DNA of 64,000 bases. Origin: JADCRZ01 sp037718865 (GTDB lineage: Bacteria > Bacteroidota > Bacteroidia > Chitinophagales > Chitinophagaceae). The DNA is taken from NCBI GenBank assembly GCA_037718865.1, contig JBBJMP010000009.1:124001-188000 (forward strand). The letters are read 5' to 3'. The translations under genes were made by a program, and so were the position numbers. The notes beneath the pieces were generated by a model, which was given only the letters and a program-made list of their open reading frames with translations, made no database searches and was not told the DNA's origin. How positions within the stretch are numbered: the stretch's first letter is position 1; each line of letters starts with the position of its first letter. Below, piece after piece: positions 62,689 to 64,000 of this stretch.

Positions 62689-63831
62689 TTAGAAGTCCAC
62701 TTCATATAGCATTTTAAGTTGTCGTTTGTTTATGCTTGCAGGTAAAAGTCTAATTACCAAATTTCTTACTGAGGCTAACATTTTGTTTTCAATCTGTGCT
62801 ACTCTTCCAATAGTCCACGAAGCATTGACTATGTAGTGAGTTCTTTTCAGTCGTCTTTGCTCAAATTGCTTAAATGCTTTTTGAATGTCTGCATTATTTT
62901 TTAATTCGTCTGCAAGAATTACTGCGTCTTCAATTGCTTGGCAAGCACCTTGACCCATATTTGGTGTCGTTGCATGTGCTGCGTCACCAATCAAAACTAC
63001 ATTGTCAAAAGCATATTGGCCGATAGGTTTCAAGTCTATAATGTCGTTCCAAATTAGGTTTTCATCTTCTGTTTGTTGTAAAACCATTGGTATCGGTTTG
63101 TGGAAGTCTTTGAAGTGTCTTTGCAAATCCGCCACTTTAAATTGTTTCATTGCGTTATCATTTTGTTGTGCGTTTACACAAGCAAACCAATAAATTTTAT
63201 TGTTTGCCAAAGGTACAATGCCGAAACGTCCTGCCGTTCCCCAGGTTTCAGATGTCTCCGACAGGTTTAAGTTCGTGTTTTCAATTACAGCTCGCCAACA
63301 AGTATAGCCCGAATATCTTGGGGTTGTTTTTAGCAATAATTTCTTACGAATTGGCGAATGGATACCGTCTGCAACAATCAAAAAATCTGTCTCGTAAACA
63401 CTTCCATCTCGAAACTTAATTGTTATCGAATTTTTTGTTTGCTTAATATCGATAGCGTGTTTATTTGTATTTATGATCTTACTGTCAATTTTTGAAAGCA
63501 ATAGTTTATGTAATTCGGCTCTGTGAATAGTGAAGTTATCCACTCCATATTTTTCACTAATCGCTTTGCTGTCTGTTTTAATTATGGGCTTTCCTTTTTG
63601 GTCGTAGAGGGTAAATGATGGAATAAGTCTCCCAAATTTAATTACTTCGTCAGCAATGTCTAACTTCTGAAATGCTTTGATTGCATTTGACGCTAACACA
63701 AGACCAGCCCCGACTACATTAATTTCAGGAGTTGCTTCAAAAATTGTTGGGTTGATACCAATTTTGTTTAGTGCAATTGCGGTTGTCAGTCCCGCTATGC
63801 CTCCACCTACAATTATGAATTTTTGTGTCAT
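62689..63831 (-). CDS. FAD-dependent monooxygenase (cassette gene 10)
   Basis: 380-residue class A flavin monooxygenase. The Rossmann FAD motif is FIIVGGGIAGLTTAIAL at the N-terminus. The DG motif is FLIVADGIHSPIRKKLL near residue 150. The GD motif is VVLIGDAAHATTPNMGQGACQAIEDAVILADEL near 280. Relatives hydroxylate aromatic substrates or, in the TetX group, tetracyclines, but nothing here specifies tetracycline. It is the rightmost packet, with site K downstream of its stop. Confidence 0.92.
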   Translation of the reverse strand: MTQKFIIVGGGIAGLTTAIALNKIGINPTIFEATPEINVVGAGLVLASNAIKAFQKLDIADEVIKFGRLIPSFTLYDQKGKPIIKTDSKAISEKYGVDNFTIHRAELHKLLLSKIDSKIINTNKHAIDIKQTKNSITIKFRDGSVYETDFLIVADGIHSPIRKKLLLKTTPRYSGYTCWRAVIENTNLNLSETSETWGTAGRFGIVPLANNKIYWFACVNAQQNDNAMKQFKVADLQRHFKDFHKPIPMVLQQTEDENLIWNDIIDLKPIGQYAFDNVVLIGDAAHATTPNMGQGACQAIEDAVILADELKNNADIQKAFKQFEQRRLKRTHYIVNASWTIGRVAQIENKMLASVRNLVIRLLPASINKRQLKMLYEVDF

Positions 63832-63854
63832 TGTCGGTCGTTCTAAAATTCTGA

Positions 63855-64000
63855 CTAACGTTTGCTCGGAGGTTGAAAATTAAGTAGATATAAATCCGAG
63901 TTCTTCATTAGATATTTCAAATTTAGCGATGGTTTTTTTGATTTTCTGCACGACGTTAAGTTTTCTTTTTTGATCAAGGAAAAGATATTGTACAGGTGGT
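63855..64000. other. Array right edge, possible further site or attachment region
   Basis: Upstream of the monooxygenase start lies ctaacgtttgctcggagg, which begins like the end boxes of sites B to K (TAACG in plus sense). The sequence after it (ctcgga then tccgag) does not follow the usual arm pattern, and the window ends before a right arm could appear. Confidence 0.35.

Noticed and set aside
62689..63831. Naming the cassette monooxygenase as a tetracycline-inactivating TetX
   Set aside because: Flavin-monooxygenase motifs are general; nothing in the sequence distinguishes tetracycline from other aromatic substrates.

Overview
The window is a chromosomal segment of a Bacteroidota bacterium, most likely of the Chitinophagaceae. 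Supporting features are TAnnTTTG promoter motifs, large OMP_b-brl_3 outer-membrane beta-barrel proteins, the Bacteroidota-type GlmU-like acetyltransferase, type B ribosomal protein L31, DUF4199 proteins and a Bacteroidetes-type tyrosine integrase beside a tRNA gene.

Backbone, 1-36300. The left edge holds a translation cluster (3' part of thrS, infC, rpmI, rplT) with a secreted S8 protease lipoprotein between infC and rpmI. Next come a decarboxylase of the SpeA/ODC fold, a small heat-shock protein, a bacilliredoxin, lgt, two tandem outer-membrane barrel paralogues, yajQ, rpmE2, a short GlmU-like protein, tpiA and a hemerythrin-like protein. A surface-polysaccharide block follows (sulfatase-fold membrane protein, flippase, methyltransferases, glycosyltransferases), then lepA. 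On the minus strand lies a run of gmhB, hddC-like, gmhA and hddA-like genes, predicted to make a nucleotide-activated D-glycero-D-manno-heptose. It is followed by two glycosyltransferases, a DUF4199 protein and a dihydroorotase-like protein that lacks catalytic residues.

Integrated mobilizable element, from 36381. A tRNA-Pro(GGG) gene is followed by a broken tyrosine integrase, a YhcG-type PDDEXK nuclease, an oriT-like hairpin region, a MobC-like protein and a MOBP relaxase. An IS4-family insertion sequence then abuts the remnant of an IS91-type transposase. That transposase's 3' end is present three times in tandem, with a constant right boundary and variable left boundaries.

Cassette array, about 44526-63860. 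Every non-mobile gene here is on the minus strand. The genes form one- to three-gene packets separated by imperfect inverted repeats of about 185-215 bp. In the gene direction each repeat starts with an AAC-containing box (for example GCACAAC) and ends with CGTTR, the polarity of integron attC sites. Packets encode a TPR protein, a small unknown protein, a trypsin-like protease with a Trypco-like partner, a serine-hydrolase fold lacking its nucleophile, an AraC/SnoaL/DUF1080 operon, a SnoaL protein with a second serine hydrolase, an Mrr-like endonuclease and an FAD monooxygenase. Two packets have no gene and hold 104-110 bp tandem repeats. A group II intron (plus strand) sits in the arm of one site, and a tyrosine recombinase plus IS91-type element sits at the end box of another. 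I read this as an integron-like cassette array, or an attC-only cluster, in a Bacteroidota genome. No integron integrase is visible in the window.
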